From the IMG/VR virus record IMGVR_UViG_3300044991_001618, positions 1 to 64,000 of that record: a stretch of 64,000 bases of DNA. One strand, given 5' to 3'. A program made the position numbers and the translations under genes. Under the pieces are notes generated by a model that did no database searches, was not told the DNA's origin, and saw only the letters and a list, made by a program, of their open reading frames with translations. Numbering within the stretch: position 1 is the stretch's first letter; each line of letters starts with the position of its first letter. Shown one piece after another: positions 1-7,712 of this stretch. The stretch is from a virus.

Positions 1-444
1 CACTCAAATAAGAAAAAAATAGTTGGTTATGTCCCATATGATTCTTTGGATAAAATAAGATTTAAATATGAACAAAATAATGTTCATTATACTGATTATC
101 TTGATTTTTCAAAAGCTACATTTGAACAATTCACAGGTACAAGTAGAAATACACCAAATATGGTTAAAATAGTTTCAAGACCTTATCCATTTGATGACGC
201 TACCCAAGATATAATACTTGAGGAGTATTTAGATAGCTACTCTGGGACTATTACATCAACTGGGTCAACTATTTATCATAATAACAATTATTATAAACTA
301 ATATCATATGATGGAGGGAGTTGGGATCCCAATACAATGGTTGCAGGAGGAAGTGAAATATTTGATGGTAAAGTTGGTGGGAAAATTGATTCTTTTTATA
401 ATAAAATGAAAAATAAAAAATTTGTTATTACTAAAGTTGGGTAA
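1..444 (+). CDS. Hypothetical protein, 5' end outside window
   Basis: The frame is open from base 1 and ends at TAA 442-444, so this is the C-terminal 147 residues of a longer protein. A TTG at 46 could start translation, but the frame continues upstream through lysine-rich codons, so truncation by the window edge is more likely. The sequence is rich in Asn, Tyr, Gly and Ser with a mixed beta-type pattern and no recognisable catalytic motif. Function unknown. The rho-independent hairpin at 523-545 ends its transcript. Confidence 0.6.
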   Translation, partial: HSNKKKIVGYVPYDSLDKIRFKYEQNNVHYTDYLDFSKATFEQFTGTSRNTPNMVKIVSRPYPFDDATQDIILEEYLDSYSGTITSTGSTIYHNNNYYKLISYDGGSWDPNTMVAGGSEIFDGKVGGKIDSFYNKMKNKKFVITKVG

Positions 445-522
445 ATATTTGAATCCTACAGATAGCATCTGTTGATTATAAATCGGTTTTAAAAAAAAGA
501 GGAGGTATTTAAATTTTAGGAG

Positions 523-549
523 AAGGTTGGGATTTACCCAACCTTTTCT
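523..549 (+). terminator. Rho-independent terminator
   Basis: A 9-bp stem, AAGGTTGGG (523-531) and CCCAACCTT (537-545), with a 5-nt loop is followed by TTCTTTTT. It sits between the first gene and the convergent clpP. The T-run is on the plus-strand side only. Confidence 0.75.
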
Positions 550-554
550 TTTTG

Positions 555-1211
555 TTATTTCTTTTTAGAAACAATAATCTCATCAATAATACCATAGGAT
601 AATGATTCATTAGCATCAAGCCATAAATCTCTACTAGCATCCAATTTAACTTGTTCTGCTGTTTTACCACAATAATCCCCCAACAATTTAAAAAGAATTT
701 CATTAGTTTTTTGCCATTCTTTCATTGTTATTTCAGCATCTTGGATATTACCATAAGCCCCCCCAGAACTTTGGTGTAGCATTGTTTTTGAAAACCTAAG
801 AGAAGTTCTTTTCCCTTTTGTTCCAGCACCAAGGATAATGGACCCCATTGATGCAGCCATTCCTGTGTTCACTGTACGCACATCACAAGCAATATAGTCC
901 ATAACATCAACAATTGACAAACCTGCCTTCACAGAGCCACCAGGGCTATCCACGTGCAATGTAACATCTGATTTATCAACAGAATCAAGGAACATTAATT
1001 GTGCTTGAATTATGGTTGCCATTCGATCTTCTACTGGTCCGGCAATCCAGATTAATCTATCTCTCATTAACCTTGAAAAGATGTCAATTTGTGTTGCCCT
1101 CATTTCCCTTTCTTCAAGAATGTAGGGTGTCATAGAGTTTTCAAAATAATCCAAATTTGATGATGGTTTTCCTAAATGGTTAACATAATAGGATTTGAAT
1201 TCGTTTTTCAT
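555..1211 (-). CDS. clpP: ClpP-type serine protease
   Basis: ATP-dependent protease core subunit. At 218 residues it has family length, with about 10 extra N-terminal residues. The catalytic triad is intact: Ser121 in GMAASMGS, His146 in MLHQSSGG and Asp195 in ASRDLWL, with the usual 25 and 49 residue spacing. The substrate-binding segment DSPGGSV lies near residues 88-94. It would form a barrel loaded by an AAA+ unfoldase; a ClpC-like unfoldase is encoded at 12603-14603. Transcribed alone; a TTATAAAAAA tract lies upstream of the ATG. It could act as an auxiliary or competing protease, or mature virion proteins. The family assignment is firm; the role in infection is inferred. Confidence 0.95.
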   Translation of the reverse strand: MKNEFKSYYVNHLGKPSSNLDYFENSMTPYILEEREMRATQIDIFSRLMRDRLIWIAGPVEDRMATIIQAQLMFLDSVDKSDVTLHVDSPGGSVKAGLSIVDVMDYIACDVRTVNTGMAASMGSIILGAGTKGKRTSLRFSKTMLHQSSGGAYGNIQDAEITMKEWQKTNEILFKLLGDYCGKTAEQVKLDASRDLWLDANESLSYGIIDEIIVSKKK

Positions 1212-1249
1212 ATTATTTTGGTTTTTTTATAAGTATAATACTTTTTTTG

Positions 1250-1738
1250 TTAAGAAACAAATGATGATTTATAATCTTCCCATACTTTTGCAACAGATGA
1301 TTCATTTGCGAATAAAGTTGGTGTTCTTGGCTGGAATCTTAGAGGCATTCTTGCTTCCTCTGGGGTTTTATCCCCCTTTCTTAAATTACAAGGTAAGCAA
1401 CAAGTTATGAGGTTATTCCAGGTATTCTTTCCCCCTCTTGATTTTGGCAATATGTGATCAATAGTTAAATCCTTTTTTGAACCGCAATAAACGCATTCAT
1501 TATTATCTCTTTTATATAATCTACTTCTATTGACCCTCAAATTCTTAATTTTATGTGAAATGTAATCAAAAAGTCTAATGATTAATGGTTTTGAATAAGT
1601 TATGCTTTCACTTCTGATGGTATTATCATCATTTTTTATGATTTCTGCTTTCCCTTTAATGACTAATATAATTGCTCTTTTAAAAGTTGTTATATTTAAG
1701 GGGGTATAATCTGAATTTAGCACTAAGATTGATTCCAT
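1250..1738 (-). CDS. HNH endonuclease
   Basis: 162 residues. The C-terminal half carries a zinc-binding HNH module: CVYC (82-85), IDHILPKSRGG (93-103, with the catalytic Asp-His), Asn at about 109, and a second Cys pair in CCLPC (113-117). The N-terminal 75 residues match the usual front part of stand-alone bacterial and phage HNH proteins of the McrA/RRXRR-adjacent type. It may be a homing-type or packaging-associated nuclease; the sequence does not say which. Leader: ATATTTTTATAAAAAA before the ATG. Confidence 0.85.
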   Translation of the reverse strand: MESILVLNSDYTPLNITTFKRAIILVIKGKAEIIKNDDNTIRSESITYSKPLIIRLFDYISHKIKNLRVNRSRLYKRDNNECVYCGSKKDLTIDHILPKSRGGKNTWNNLITCCLPCNLRKGDKTPEEARMPLRFQPRTPTLFANESSVAKVWEDYKSSFVS

Positions 1739-1760
1739 GTTTTTTTTTATAAAAATATAA

Positions 1761-1797
1761 TAAAATAAAAAAAGGGTTGCAAGTATTTCTGCAACCC
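1761..1797 (-). terminator. Rho-independent terminator (minus strand)
   Basis: An 8-bp stem GGGTTGCA/TGCAACCC (1774-1781, 1790-1797) is followed on the minus strand by a T-rich run (complement of 1761-1773). It closes a very short transcription unit that starts near 1906. Confidence 0.65.
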
Positions 1798-1801
1798 AGT
1801 T

Positions 1802-1867
1802 TTATATTAGTTTATGACGCTTGGTCGTTTTTCCAACAAATTTATCCAATTTACTCCAAAAAGACAT
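1802..1867 (-). CDS. Possible 21-residue peptide or small RNA unit
   Basis: A minus-strand ATG at 1867 opens a 21-codon frame beginning MSFWSKLDKFVGK, basic and amphipathic, ending in TAA at 1802. A TATTTATT promoter-like element (1906-1913) lies upstream and a terminator follows directly. This is a complete promoter-ORF-terminator layout in about 150 bp. It may instead be a non-coding RNA. Not recognised. Confidence 0.3.
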   Translation of the reverse strand: MSFWSKLDKFVGKTTKRHKLI

Positions 1868-1905
1868 AACAGGTTTGATATTTTCATATTATTTGTGTTA
1901 TATTT

Positions 1906-1913
1906 AATAAATA
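1906..1913 (-). promoter_or_regulatory. TATTTATA-type promoter element
   Basis: TATTTATT on the minus strand, about 40 nt before the small frame at 1867. Matches the recurring phage promoter motif. Confidence 0.4.
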
Positions 1914-1987
1914 TTATAAAATAAAAAAGTGGGTTAATATTTGAAACATAAAAGATATATTTTGGTTGTTTTTAATCTTTATTGTGT

Positions 1988-1997
1988 TATATTTATG
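1988..1997 (+). promoter_or_regulatory. TATATTTATA-type promoter element
   Basis: TATATTTATG ends 10 nt before the thioredoxin ATG at 2008. One of many copies of the motif found directly upstream of genes on both strands. Confidence 0.5.
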
Positions 1998-2007
1998 TAA
2001 AAAAATT

Positions 2008-2328
2008 ATGGAACTAACAAAAGAACAACTTGTTGATAAAATAAACAATGGTGAGAAGATGGTTGTGGATTTTTATTCTACCACTTGCGGACCATGCAAA
2101 ATGTTAAAGCCAATGTATGAAAAGTTGGCAAATGAATTAAAAGAACAAAATTCTGAGGTATCTTTATACACCTTTAATGTTCAGAATGATGTAGAATATG
2201 CTGTGAATGTTGCTGGAGTTAGGGGTGTTCCTACAATTAAAAGTTATACATCATCTTTGGTTAAAGATACAATTGTTGGATTACCAAGTTTAAATGAATT
2301 GAATGAATTAATTAATAGTTTAAAATAA
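2008..2328 (+). CDS. Thioredoxin
   Basis: 106 residues, a compact thioredoxin fold. The redox motif CGPC is at residues 27-30 (TTCGPCKM), and the cis-proline loop is GVPT near residue 80. ATG 2008 is chosen over an upstream in-frame start at 1966 because the homologous region begins here and the promoter-like motif lies just before it. thyX begins 5 nt after the stop, so the two are probably co-transcribed. In T4-like phages such proteins reduce ribonucleotide reductase or serve the virion. It fits the nucleotide-metabolism pair with ThyX. Confidence 0.93.
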   Translation: MELTKEQLVDKINNGEKMVVDFYSTTCGPCKMLKPMYEKLANELKEQNSEVSLYTFNVQNDVEYAVNVAGVRGVPTIKSYTSSLVKDTIVGLPSLNELNELINSLK

Positions 2329-2333
2329 ATTTT

Positions 2334-3047
2334 ATGACAGACAACAAAGCAATATTAATAGGTCATTATGGTGGAGACAAGACGCATTGTTTAGCTGCTT
2401 GGAGTTCAACATTCCTTGAATTAAATCTGGAAATGCCAAAGCAAATAGAAGATAGGGTTGATGTAATTATTAATTACATTTTAGCAAATTCAAAAAGGAT
2501 TAGAAACATTGAGCAATTGTTGGAATTTTTGGCATCAGAAGGCCACACATCACCTTTTAGATTTAGTACCTTACACTTTGTCACCACAACTGAAATAGCC
2601 ACTCACATCCAATTTCTGAAGCATTCTGTGGCGTTAGGTGCAGAGAACGCAGAATCAGCCAGATATAAAGAACTAAAAGAAGATAAATTCTACTTGCCAA
2701 ACGATTGGCTTGAATATGGTGAAAAAGGTGAATTTTGGCATAACACATTAAAAACACAAAGTGAGAAACTCAATAAAATGTATCACAATTGCTTAAATGA
2801 TTTAATACAGGCTGGAATGCCCAAAGCCAGGGCAAAAGAATCAGCAAGATTTTTTAAGATGTACAATTCTCAATTGAATAGCAATAAGATAATGTCTTTT
2901 GATGGATTTATGCAAATATATAAGAAAAGAAATTTGTTATCCCCCTCCCAAAAAGAAATTGGAGATGTTCTGGAACAAATGTTAAATGAGATAAAATCAA
3001 TACCAGATAACCCATTTAAGGATTCATTAAAAGCATTTGGAGTATAA
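2334..3047 (+). CDS. thyX: Flavin-dependent thymidylate synthase, divergent
   Basis: 237 residues. It converts dUMP to dTMP using FAD and methylenetetrahydrofolate. Family signs: EGHTSPFRF (69-77), QFLKH (93-97), and an N-x2-S-x-R-Y block (Asn105, Ser108, Arg110, Tyr111), which is the second half of the ThyX signature. The usual first half, RHR, reads KHS here (96-98), an unusual substitution. The C-terminal half keeps the expected helical region (ARFFKMYNSQLN). Operon with thioredoxin. Family call likely; whether activity is unchanged is uncertain. Confidence 0.85.
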   Translation: MTDNKAILIGHYGGDKTHCLAAWSSTFLELNLEMPKQIEDRVDVIINYILANSKRIRNIEQLLEFLASEGHTSPFRFSTLHFVTTTEIATHIQFLKHSVALGAENAESARYKELKEDKFYLPNDWLEYGEKGEFWHNTLKTQSEKLNKMYHNCLNDLIQAGMPKARAKESARFFKMYNSQLNSNKIMSFDGFMQIYKKRNLLSPSQKEIGDVLEQMLNEIKSIPDNPFKDSLKAFGV

Positions 3048-3053
3048 TAAAAA

Positions 3054-3081
3054 GGGCTTATAGTGATATAAGCCCTTTTTT
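3054..3081 (+). terminator. Rho-independent terminator
   Basis: GGGCTTATA (3054-3062), GTGA loop, TATAAGCCC (3067-3075) followed by TTTTTT. Ends the trx-thyX transcript. Confidence 0.85.
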
Positions 3082-3112
3082 AATTTGGTAAGTTTGATTA
3101 TCTACCTTTTTT

Positions 3113-3295
3113 TTAAACTTTTGGAGTTACAACTGGTTTTTTAGCAATAAAAGACCATACGGCACCAATTAATGTTGAAACACCACCAATTACCTCAGTT
3201 ACAATTGTTTCATCAATAAGACCTTTTGTAATTAAAAATCCACCAATGAATGTAAGTATGTGTCTAACAATACCTAAAATTTGTTCTTTATTCAT
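3113..3295 (-). CDS. Small putative holin, Pam3-gp28-like
   Basis: 60 residues. The beginning (MNKEQILGIVRHILTFIGG) and overall plan, two short hydrophobic segments (about 9-26 and 34-51) joined by a short acidic turn and ending in a basic tail, resemble the Pam3-gp28 family of putative phage holins. A holin would open the inner membrane so that the lysins encoded at 5314-7576 reach the wall. It is separated from those lysins by an oppositely oriented gene, so it has its own promoter. Assignment by pattern only. Confidence 0.6.
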   Translation of the reverse strand: MNKEQILGIVRHILTFIGGFLITKGLIDETIVTEVIGGVSTLIGAVWSFIAKKPVVTPKV

Positions 3296-3339
3296 TTTAT
3301 TTATTTTTTAATAAAAATGTTTATATATAGCAATAATGC

Positions 3340-3349
3340 TATATTTATA
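3340..3349 (+). promoter_or_regulatory. TATATTTATA promoter element
   Basis: Exact TATATTTATA, 26 nt before the ATG at 3375. The motif is nearly self-complementary with its surroundings, so it may serve the divergent small holin gene too. Confidence 0.5.
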
Positions 3350-3374
3350 AATATATATAAAAATATAAAAATTT

Positions 3375-5084
3375 ATGGAGAGAGTGAATATGTTTGATTT
3401 TATTTTATTAAATGAGGGTAGAACTGCTAAAAAATTTAAATTTATAACAGCAAATGAATTTGAGTTTATTTATAACTGTGTAGATGACAATGGTAAATAT
3501 TCTAAATGGGTTTCATCAAAGGATAAAAATAAATTAATAAATAAAATTGTAAATTATTTAAATGTTAATACCACTTTTACCGAAGACCTTAGTAGTTTTA
3601 AAGATTGTGAAGAAGCCAGAAGAAAAAACATAGAAGCTGCAGGGGGGGATAAAAGAAGAAAAAATTATGTAAAAGGAGAGGTTGGCAAAAAGAAAGAGGG
3701 TGAAGATGATGTACAATTGTTCTGTGATGCTGTGCCTAAATTTATGAATGAATTAGTTCCATTATTATTTAATAATATTAATGAATATCCTATTGAGGAT
3801 AAAGATAAAGGTAGGTTAAATGAATTTATTTCATTACATATTGATGTTTTTGTTAATTTTTTTGAAAATAGACATAGAGGACAGTCAAAAGAATTGCCAA
3901 GAAATTTATTATATCGACAATTAGTTGATGTTTACATGAGTAAACCATTTAAAAAAGTTGAAATCCCAGATACCTCTCCAAAAGAAGTAATTACAAAGCC
4001 AGGTAAAACACAAAAGAAACCAAAAATAGAAACAGAAAATCTTTATATATTTCAATTAGAAAACCAAAATCCCAATCACATTTATAAATTATATAATTAT
4101 GTATTAAGTGGGGGGGTATCAAAAAAGAATATTGGTTATTTGTATGATTGTACTAAAAAAACTGAACCAATAGATAAATTATTATGTGTTTTAACACATG
4201 ACAGAGATTTTGCTGCATCTTTTGCTTTTGAAAAAACATTTGAACATTCAGTACAATTTAAACCATACAAAGGAAATATATCATTTAAGATAACAACAAA
4301 GGATTTGAGGGCTGAAATAGATAGAATGGAAAGTATAGAGAAAGGTAGTAGTGATAATTTAGATTATAATATAAAAAAATTATATGTTGAATTATTTAAT
4401 ATAATTTTTAGAGATAAAGATATGATATATTTATTTAATAATTGTCTAAATCTTAGTGGTTCAACATCAACAAGTGTTACTTTTTGTTACCCAAAAGAAA
4501 AAGTTTCAAAAAAATTAGAAGAAAAATTGTCAGATGAATTGGGTATTAAACTAAAAAAAGATAATGATAATAAGGCAAAAGGTGATATTAAAGTAATTAA
4601 ACCAGTTTATAGTTGTAGTGATAGTTCACGTGTGGTTATAAACCCAAATTCTAAAATTGAACTAAAATTTTTTACTACTGATCAAATTAAAAAGAAAGAA
4701 AATAATTTACATATTACAAGAATACTAGAGCCAGATAGAAATTATATATTTTCTAATATAACTGGTTTGTCCAACTTTAATAAAAATTCAGAAGAATTTA
4801 ATACTTTTTTTAATTTAACACTGAATTCAGTAATAGAAGTTGTTAAGAACAAAGTTATTGAATTTAAAAAAGACATTGAGCGATTTTCCAGACCTACTTC
4901 TGGATTATTTATAGCTGGACCAAAATACATACCAAAGGATGGTGATTGGGCTTATAAAATTTATAAAGGACCAGGATTACAACAAGGTGAAGGTGTTGGA
5001 ATTAAACTAAAATTACCTGACAACTACAAATCATATGATATAGAGTATAGTTATGAAACTAGACAATTTTGTATAAAAGATTAA
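3375..5084 (+). CDS. Orphan 569-residue protein in lysis region
   Basis: Not recognised. A soluble, Lys- and Asn-rich protein with no signal peptide or membrane segment. Residues about 70-125 are strongly charged (RRKNIEAAGGDKRRK, GKKKEGEDD), and a Lys/Pro linker (about 195-220) divides it into two parts. The C-terminal 60 residues (from SGLFIAGPKYIPKDGDW) look like a compact beta domain. ATG 3375 is preferred; a second ATG is at 3390. It overlaps the convergent gene at 5081 by 4 nt at the stops. It could be an injected or virion protein, but nothing in the sequence proves that. Confidence 0.7.
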   Translation: MERVNMFDFILLNEGRTAKKFKFITANEFEFIYNCVDDNGKYSKWVSSKDKNKLINKIVNYLNVNTTFTEDLSSFKDCEEARRKNIEAAGGDKRRKNYVKGEVGKKKEGEDDVQLFCDAVPKFMNELVPLLFNNINEYPIEDKDKGRLNEFISLHIDVFVNFFENRHRGQSKELPRNLLYRQLVDVYMSKPFKKVEIPDTSPKEVITKPGKTQKKPKIETENLYIFQLENQNPNHIYKLYNYVLSGGVSKKNIGYLYDCTKKTEPIDKLLCVLTHDRDFAASFAFEKTFEHSVQFKPYKGNISFKITTKDLRAEIDRMESIEKGSSDNLDYNIKKLYVELFNIIFRDKDMIYLFNNCLNLSGSTSTSVTFCYPKEKVSKKLEEKLSDELGIKLKKDNDNKAKGDIKVIKPVYSCSDSSRVVINPNSKIELKFFTTDQIKKKENNLHITRILEPDRNYIFSNITGLSNFNKNSEEFNTFFNLTLNSVIEVVKNKVIEFKKDIERFSRPTSGLFIAGPKYIPKDGDWAYKIYKGPGLQQGEGVGIKLKLPDNYKSYDIEYSYETRQFCIKD

Positions 5085-5317
5085 GGTTTGGTGTTTTTAT
5101 TGCTAATGAAATCTGCAAATTTTTCACTAGCAATAAATCCAAGTCCAGCAATTGCCAGCCAGACTAATCCTTCAAATACATAATCTGTTATGGTGTAGCT
5201 TGAAAACAAATCAACAATTGACGCAAATATTATTGTTAGTGATGCAGAAATACCAATAGAACGTTTACTTGATATTTCACCATTTGCACTTAATAATGAT
5301 TTAAAAAATCTTTTCAT
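5081..5317 (-). CDS. Small two-helix membrane protein
   Basis: 78 residues. A basic N-terminus (MKRFFKSLLS) is followed by two hydrophobic segments (about 22-41 and 48-65) and a charged tail. It overlaps the upstream M23 peptidase gene by 4 nt (ATGA type), so it is co-translated with a lysin, as expected for a second holin or pinholin-like lysis protein. No family is recognised with certainty. Confidence 0.6.
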   Translation of the reverse strand: MKRFFKSLLSANGEISSKRSIGISASLTIIFASIVDLFSSYTITDYVFEGLVWLAIAGLGFIASEKFADFISNKNTKP

Positions 5318-6939
5318 ATCATTAATTTTTTAATTTTATTAATATTTTCATCAATCTTTTTAATATCTAATCTACTTGCTCCACTAGTTTTACTAGGAAT
5401 TAAAGCAATATTTGATTTCATTGTGTCTATATCAAAATTGGATTTACCTTTAGCACTATTTGAACTTGAATATGATTTCACATCTGGTTTTGTTGCCATA
5501 TTTGTTTTACCTGATATTAATTTAGCATCACTTCTACTTTTTTTCGCCTCTGTTCCATTTATAGGTATATTAGTAAATCCAATATATGCTGTGAATGTTA
5601 ATTTATCTTTATATTTACCAATAACCTCACCTAACGCAACATTAGATTTTGAATCATTTAATTCACCACCTATTTTTAAATTAAATTCAATATCTGGATT
5701 AATTGTACATCTATATTCTGTAGAAGTTGAATATCTTCTTTTTTCACATGTATCAAAAGTTGATTTTAATTTTTTTTCTACGCCATTAGCATCTATAACA
5801 TATTTATATTCTCCTATTTTTTCACCATCACCTAATTTATATATTTTTGATGCAATAATTTCATTTCTAGTTGGTTCAGGTGCTTCTATAATTATATTTA
5901 GTCTATTTGCTATTGATGTTAATTGGAGCGTTGGGTTTGTTGCCATATTGGTCTTTGCACTAAAAACACCACTTTGTTTTGAATCATTATTTGCATTATA
6001 ACTTCCATTTATAAAATTAATTGGATCAACATTTTTACCATTATCTATAACTTCAAAATGAAGATGTGGACCAGTAGAATTACCCTTATACTCATCATTT
6101 TCTCCCCCTCCACTTAACCCAATAACTGCACCTGCTTTAACAGCATCACCTTCATTAACTTTTCTACTTTTAATATGGCAATATCTTGTAAATAACACTT
6201 CACTATGTTTTATTGATATTAGCCCACCACAGCCATCAGTAGTGTCTCTACTACTTATGACTGTACCATCCATTGGTGCCAAAACATTAGTCCCAGATGC
6301 AATAGCAATATCAATACCTGAATGTTTTCTACCTTCTTTAGCCCCAGTTTCATCAAATGATGATGAGATTAAATTTTCAGAAAAATTTGGAACAGGGGCA
6401 TTAAAAATAGATGTTGTGGTTTCAAACAAATGTAATATTTTTGATTTTGTTATAAAATAATTCTCTCCAACTCTACCCTTACTCATTACATCAGGAGTTG
6501 TACTCATATTTGTTCTGCCACTACCATATTTAGAAAAGACATCAGGATTTGTACTCATATTTGTTCTACCTGTGCTAAAATTAGTATTTGTTTGGGTAGA
6601 TGATGCTTGGGGTTTTTCAACATTACAGATGTATATCTGAGTAGAACTTACTACCTTAAAATATTTTAATTCATTTGGATTTTGGGTTAAACTAGTGACT
6701 TCTTTAAATTGGTTTTCTACCAAAAATTTACGTAAATCTTCAATGTTTGTTATGTTAGTAACATATATACCATTTCCATTTTTATATTCAATATTATTTG
6801 GATTAAAATCAATATTAATTGTTATGTTTTTTTTTGTTGCAAAATCATTTAATACATTAATAATATTTTTATTAATATTAGTTATAGTTTTATTACCAAC
6901 AACTTTAATTTTACTAACCTGTTCTTTTATAAGTTTCAT
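5314..6939 (-). CDS. M23 peptidase with TNM repeats
   Basis: 541 residues. The central part (about 200-310) is a LytM/M23 zinc endopeptidase: HSGIDIA supplies the first His and Asp, and GPHLHFEV the H-x-H pair, in the usual order. It should cleave peptide cross-links of the host wall. Four copies of a short motif [GA][RK]TNM[SA]T-x-P lie before (two) and after (two) the peptidase domain, so the protein is modular with repeated linkers or binding segments. The C-terminus (VALIPSKTSGASRLD) is shared-linker-like. No signal peptide. Could be a lysin or a tail-associated wall enzyme. Confidence 0.85.
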   Translation of the reverse strand: MKLIKEQVSKIKVVGNKTITNINKNIINVLNDFATKKNITINIDFNPNNIEYKNGNGIYVTNITNIEDLRKFLVENQFKEVTSLTQNPNELKYFKVVSSTQIYICNVEKPQASSTQTNTNFSTGRTNMSTNPDVFSKYGSGRTNMSTTPDVMSKGRVGENYFITKSKILHLFETTTSIFNAPVPNFSENLISSSFDETGAKEGRKHSGIDIAIASGTNVLAPMDGTVISSRDTTDGCGGLISIKHSEVLFTRYCHIKSRKVNEGDAVKAGAVIGLSGGGENDEYKGNSTGPHLHFEVIDNGKNVDPINFINGSYNANNDSKQSGVFSAKTNMATNPTLQLTSIANRLNIIIEAPEPTRNEIIASKIYKLGDGEKIGEYKYVIDANGVEKKLKSTFDTCEKRRYSTSTEYRCTINPDIEFNLKIGGELNDSKSNVALGEVIGKYKDKLTFTAYIGFTNIPINGTEAKKSRSDAKLISGKTNMATKPDVKSYSSSNSAKGKSNFDIDTMKSNIALIPSKTSGASRLDIKKIDENINKIKKLMI

Positions 6940-6952
6940 ATTTATTTTTTAC

Positions 6953-6960
6953 AATAAATA
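6953..6960 (-). promoter_or_regulatory. TATTTATT promoter element
   Basis: Minus-strand TATTTATT about 13 nt before the M23 peptidase ATG at 6939; matches the recurring motif. Confidence 0.4.
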
Positions 6961-6970
6961 TTACAAACAT

Positions 6971-7576
6971 CTAAACTATTCTTTTTGATTTGATTATTTC
7001 ACATAATTTTTCATTATACTCATATATGTCAATACTTTTTTTGTATTTTTTATATGAATCATAATTTTTATTTATTATAGATTCATTTTCATTTATAATT
7101 TTCTTAACAAAGAAAACATAATTTGAATCTTCTGCATATATTCTACTTAAAAAACTAAAATACTCTTCTCTTGATTTTTCTTTTTTTCTAAGTAAAAATT
7201 CTTGAAATAATTTATAATCTTTCACGCTATCTGTCCAGCATTCATACATTGAATATCCTCTATTTTCATCAATAGCAGTAGTTTCTCTTCTTTCTGGATA
7301 TCTCATACCAAATAAATTTTTATTTTCTGTAAAAATATAACTGGTCATATATCCACTTTCCAATAATGCTTGAGCAAAAACTATGTCTGGATATTTTATG
7401 TCATTATCCAATATTTCAAAATATAAAAATAATAATTTTGAATTATCCTCATTAAAAAGTTGTTGTTCATTGATTTTTATATCATTGATTTCATTCTTTT
7501 GAATTTTAACATTTTCTGTTAAAATAATTAAACTAATTGCAATTAATGCAATTGATGCATATATTAATTTTTTCAT
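6971..7576 (-). CDS. GH73-type glucosaminidase, secreted or membrane-anchored
   Basis: 201 residues. The N-terminus is one hydrophobic segment (LIYASIALIAISLIIL, residues 4-19) after MKK, a signal or anchor. The rest fits the FlgJ/Bax-type N-acetylglucosaminidase fold: FAQALLESGYMTS with the catalytic Glu73, and NLFGMR at about 87-92. It would cut the glycan strand of peptidoglycan and complement the adjacent M23 endopeptidase. The C-terminal helices (YVFFVKKIINENES) match the family's end. Together with 5081-6939 it makes a lysis cassette on the minus strand. Confidence 0.85.
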   Translation of the reverse strand: MKKLIYASIALIAISLIILTENVKIQKNEINDIKINEQQLFNEDNSKLLFLYFEILDNDIKYPDIVFAQALLESGYMTSYIFTENKNLFGMRYPERRETTAIDENRGYSMYECWTDSVKDYKLFQEFLLRKKEKSREEYFSFLSRIYAEDSNYVFFVKKIINENESIINKNYDSYKKYKKSIDIYEYNEKLCEIIKSKRIV

Positions 7577-7683
7577 AAATTTTTATTTTTGTTATGTAAA
7601 TAATTTGGTGCAAAGATAATGCAAACCAATTAGACTTTATTGATAAATACCAATAATAGTCATTTTTTTGTTTAAAACAAATA

Positions 7684-7710
7684 GAAAGTGCCACAAAACG
7701 TGGCACTTTC
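7684..7710 (-). terminator. Terminator of tmRNA gene
   Basis: A perfect 11-bp stem GAAAGTGCCAC/GTGGCACTTTC (7684-7694, 7700-7710) begins 3 nt after the encoded CCA end of the tmRNA. On the minus strand it is followed by a T-rich stretch (complement of about 7666-7683). Confidence 0.85.
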
Positions 7711-7712
7711 TT

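Noticed and set aside
499-507. Strong Shine-Dalgarno-like AGAGGAGGT
   Set aside because: No start codon at a suitable distance follows; it lies just upstream of a terminator hairpin and other genes here do not use such sites.
1250-1738. Intron or homing element around the HNH gene
   Set aside because: The flanking genes are intact and no group I intron features or split coding sequence are visible.
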